This document shows positions 60,901 to 64,000 of a stretch of DNA of 64,000 nt, piece after piece. The notes beneath the pieces are model-generated. The model ran no database searches. It was given only the letters and a program-made list of their open reading frames with translations, and was not told the DNA's origin. Position 1 is the stretch's first letter. Each line of letters starts with the position of its first letter. This stretch comes from Euonymus europaeus. Its lineage: Eukaryota; Streptophyta; Magnoliopsida; Celastrales; Celastraceae. A program made the position numbers and the translations under genes. The DNA lies in the NCBI GenBank assembly GCA_963580455.1, contig OY756967.1:12856501-12920500 (forward strand), given 5' to 3'.

Positions 60901-63900
60901 CCTGGAAGCTCATTTTCGTAAAATTTAACATAAAGAACAATAAAAAGTGTACACCGAGCAACTTTGATAGTTCGAAGTTGCTCAACTCTCTCTATGGAGC
61001 AGCTTTTAACGGTTTTGTCCATTTGTCATAAAAAGTTAATGTTTTGGCATCGAAATAATCCTGGAAGCTTATACTCGTAAAATTTGACTTAGTAGAACAA
61101 TATAAAGTGTACACCGAGCAACTTTGATTGTCCGAAGTTGCTCGACTCTCTCTATGGAGGAACTTTTAACGGTTTTGTCCATTTGTCATAGAAAGCTAGT
61201 GTTTTGGCATTGAAATAATCTTGGAAGCTCATTTTCGTAAAATTTAACATAAAAGAACAATAACAAGTGTACACCGAGCAACATTGATTGTCCGAAGTTG
61301 CTCAACTCTTTCTATGGAGGAGCTTTTAACGGTTTTGTCCATTTGTCATGGAAAGTTGGTGTTTTGGCATCGAAATAATCCTGGAAGCTCATTTTCGTAA
61401 AATTTAACATAAAAGAACAATAAAAAGTGTACACCGAGCAACTTTGATAATCCGAAGATGCCCAACTCTTTCTATGGAGGTGCTTTTAACGGTTTTGTCC
61501 ATTTGTCATGGAAAGTTGGTATTTTGACATCGAAATAATCCTGGAAGCTCATTTTCGTAAAATTTAACATAAAAGAACAATAAAAAGTGTACACCGAGCA
61601 ACTTTGATAATCCGAAGATGCCCAACTCTTTCTATGGAGGTGCTTTTAACGGTTTTGTCCATTTGTCATAGAAAGTTGGTGTTTTGGCATCGAAATAATC
61701 CTGGAAGCTCATTTTCGTAAAATTTAACGTAAAGAACAATAAAAAGTGTACACCGAGCAACTTTGATAGTTCGAAGTTGCTCAACTCTCTCTATGGAGCA
61801 GCTTTTAACGGTTTTGTCCATTTGTCATAGAAAGTTGGTGTTTTGGCATCGAATTAATCCTGGAAGCTCATTTTCGTAAAATTTAACATAAAAGAACAAT
61901 AAAATGTGTACACCGAGCAACTTCGATAGTCCGAAGTTGCTCAACTCTCTCTATGGAGGAGGTTTTAATGGTTTTGTCCATTTGTCATAGAAAGTTGGTG
62001 TTTTGGCATCGAAATAATCCTGGAAGCTCATTTTCGTAAAATTTAACATAAAAGAACAATAAAAAGTGTACACCGAGCAACTTTGATAGTCCGAAGATGC
62101 CCAACTCTTTCTATGGAGGTGCTTTTAACGGTTTTGTCCATTTGTCATAGAAAGTTGGTGTTTTGGCATCGAAATAATCCTGGAAGCTCATTTTCGTGAA
62201 ATTTAACATAAAGAACAATAAAAAGTGTACACCGAGCAACTTTGATTGTCCGAAGTTGCTCGACTCTATCTATGGAGGAGCTTTTAACGGTTTTGTCCAT
62301 TTGTCATAGAAAGCTAGTGTTTTGGCATCGAAATAATCGTGCAAGCTCATTTTCGTAAAATTTAACATAAAAGAACAATAAAAGGTGTACACCGAGAAAC
62401 TTTGATAGTCCGAAGTTGCTCAACTCTCTCTATGGAGGAGGTTTTAACGGTTTTGTCCACTTGTCGTAGAAAGTTGGTGTTTTGGCATCGAAATTATCCT
62501 GGAAGCTCATTTTCGTAAAATTTAACATAAAAGAACAATAAAAAGTGTACACCGAGCAACTTCGATTGTCCGAAGATGCCCAACTCTTTCTATGGAGGAG
62601 CTTTTAACGGTTTTGTCCATTTGTCATAGAAAGTTGGTGTTTTGGCATCGAAATAATCCAGGAAGTTCATTTTCTTAAAATTTAACATAGAAGAACAATA
62701 AAAAGTGTACACCGAGCAACTTCGATAGTCCGAAGTTGCTCAACTCTCTCTATGGAGGAGCTTTTAACGGTTTTGTCATTTGTCATAGAAAGCTGGTGTT
62801 TTGGCATCGAAATAATATTGGAAGCTCATTTTCGTAAAATTTAACATAAAATAACAATAACAAGTGTACACCGAGTAGCATTGATTGTCCGAAGTTGCTC
62901 AACTCTTTCTATGGATGAGCTTTTAACGGTTTTGTCCATTTCTCATAGAAAGTTGGTGTTTTGGCATCGAAATAATCCTGGAAGGTCATTTTCTTAAAAT
63001 TTAATATAGAAGAACAATAAAAAGTGTACACCGAGCAACTTTGATAGTCCGAAGTTGCTAAACTCTCTCTATGGAGGAGCTTTTAACGGTTTTGTCCATT
63101 TTTCATAGAAAGCTAGTGTTTTGGCATCGAAATAATCTTGGAAGCTCATTTTCGTAAAATTTAACATAAAAGAACAATAACAAGTGTACACCGAGCAACA
63201 TTGATTGTCCGAAGTTGCTCAACTCTTTCTATGGAGGCGCTTTTAACGGTTTTGTCCATTTGTCATAGAAAGTTGGTGTTTTGGCATCGAAATAATTTGC
63301 AAGCTCATTTTCGTAAAATTTAACATATAAGAACAATAAAAGGTGTACACCGAGCAACTTTGATAGTCCAAAGTTGCTCAACTCTCTCTACGGAGGAGCT
63401 TTTAACGGTTTTGTCCATTTATCATAGAAAGTTGGTGTTTTGGCATCGAAATAATCCTGGAAGCTCATTTTCGTAAAATTTAACATAAAGAACAATAAAA
63501 AGTGTACACCGAGCAACTTTGATAGTTCGAAGTTGCTCAACTCTCTCTATGGAGCAGCTTTTAACGGTTTTGTCCATTTGTCATAAAAAGTTAATGTTTT
63601 GGCATCGAAATAATCCTGGAAGCTTATACTCGTAAAATTTGACTTAGTAGAACAATATAAAGTGTACACCGAGCAACTTTGATTGTCCGAAGTTGCTCGA
63701 CTCTCTCTATGGAGGAACTTTTAACGGTTTTGTCCATTTGTCATAGAAAGCTAGTGTTTTGGCATTGAAATAATCTTGGAAGCTCATTTTCGTAAAATTT
63801 AACATAAAAGAACAATAACAAGTGTACACCGAGCAACATTGATTGTCCGAAGTTGCTCAACTCTTTCTATGGAGGAGCTTTTAACGGTTTTGTCCATTTG

Positions 63901-64000
63901 TCATGGAAAGTTGGTGTTTTGGCATCGAAATAATCCTGGAAGCTCATTTTCGTAAAATTTAACATAAAAGAACAATAAAAAGTGTACACCGAGCAACTTT
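57918..64000 (+). repeat. 160-bp satellite array, block H
   Basis: About 38 monomers that reach the right edge of the window. A monomer with GATAGTTCGAAG and TATGGAGCAGC begins at 59354, 59673, 60472, 60951, 61750 and 63506. The segment from 60951 recurs from 63506 (offset 2,555 bp, about 16 monomers) with its following monomers in the same order, including the rare AATAACAAGTG. A second rare form, AATAATTTGCAAGC, occurs at 58,660 and 63,291. No gene is visible. Confidence 0.94.

Noticed and set aside
1..64000. CRISPR array
   Set aside because: The periodic repeat has no unique spacers; the whole 160-bp unit is repeated and the content is that of a plant genome.
1..64000. Firm assignment as functional centromere
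   Set aside because: Monomer length near nucleosome size, higher-order units and dyads are compatible with it, but pericentromeric or subtelomeric satellites can look the same. No centromere-type chromovirus is present, and only CENH3 binding data could decide.
1..64000. CENP-B box in the monomer
   Set aside because: The CTTCGATTG variant recalls the TTCG start of the box, but the remaining required bases (GGAA and CGGG) are not present.

Overview
The window is plant nuclear heterochromatin. About 57.4 kb is one head-to-tail tandem satellite with a 160-bp, AT-rich monomer (about 36% GC), all copies in the same orientation, or roughly 359 monomers. The rest is a single 6,622-bp LTR retrotransposon at 8112-14733. 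No host gene, tRNA, rRNA or CRISPR array is visible. A flowering plant, probably a dicot, is the best guess: the element has the gag, integrase and antisense-ORF style of plant Ty3/gypsy elements of the Tat lineage. The species cannot be told from the sequence, and a centromeric location is possible but unproven.

Satellite layout. Block A (1-8111) has multi-monomer units of 8, 13, 17 and 15 monomers that all begin with the same marker monomer; the last is split by the retrotransposon. Block B (14739-19375) continues the same family and holds a monomer with a 40-bp deletion. Block C (19376-30727) has overlapping 15-mer and 19-mer offsets. Block D (30728-32007) is a 320-bp dimer repeated four times. 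Block E (32008-46560) is a higher-order array with two full 3,039-bp 19-mers and shorter 7-, 9- and 16-mer versions. Block F (46561-51999) is irregular. Block G (52000-57917) is a 2,719-bp 17-mer in two full copies plus a partial third. Block H (57918-64000) is irregular, with a 2,555-bp offset. Two monomer types, differing by a linked set of changes in their last 70 bp, are interspersed throughout. Most monomers carry a dyad (a 9 to 11-bp stem) near their start.

Retrotransposon layout, read on the minus strand: 5' LTR (14733-14286), primer binding site, gag and the start of the protease (14247-12555, with a nonsense codon and a frameshift), an inverted 1,214-bp block, the integrase (11340-10264, one nonsense codon), a 91-bp minisatellite, an antisense accessory ORF with its own TATA box, polypurine tract, and 3' LTR (8559-8112). 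The 5-bp target duplication AAGCT is perfect, and removing the element restores a 160-bp monomer. Reverse transcriptase and RNase H are missing. In their place is an inverted copy of the element's own 3' end: a third, full-length 448-bp LTR, the polypurine tract, and the promoter and first 136 codons of the antisense ORF. The element therefore has 1,214-bp inverted arms at 8112-9325 and 11341-12554. The inverted antisense-ORF start is fused in frame to the integrase zinc finger, giving a chimeric 229-codon ORF with a plant-type TATA box upstream. This rearranged, hairpin-capable, three-LTR element is the most unusual thing in the window.
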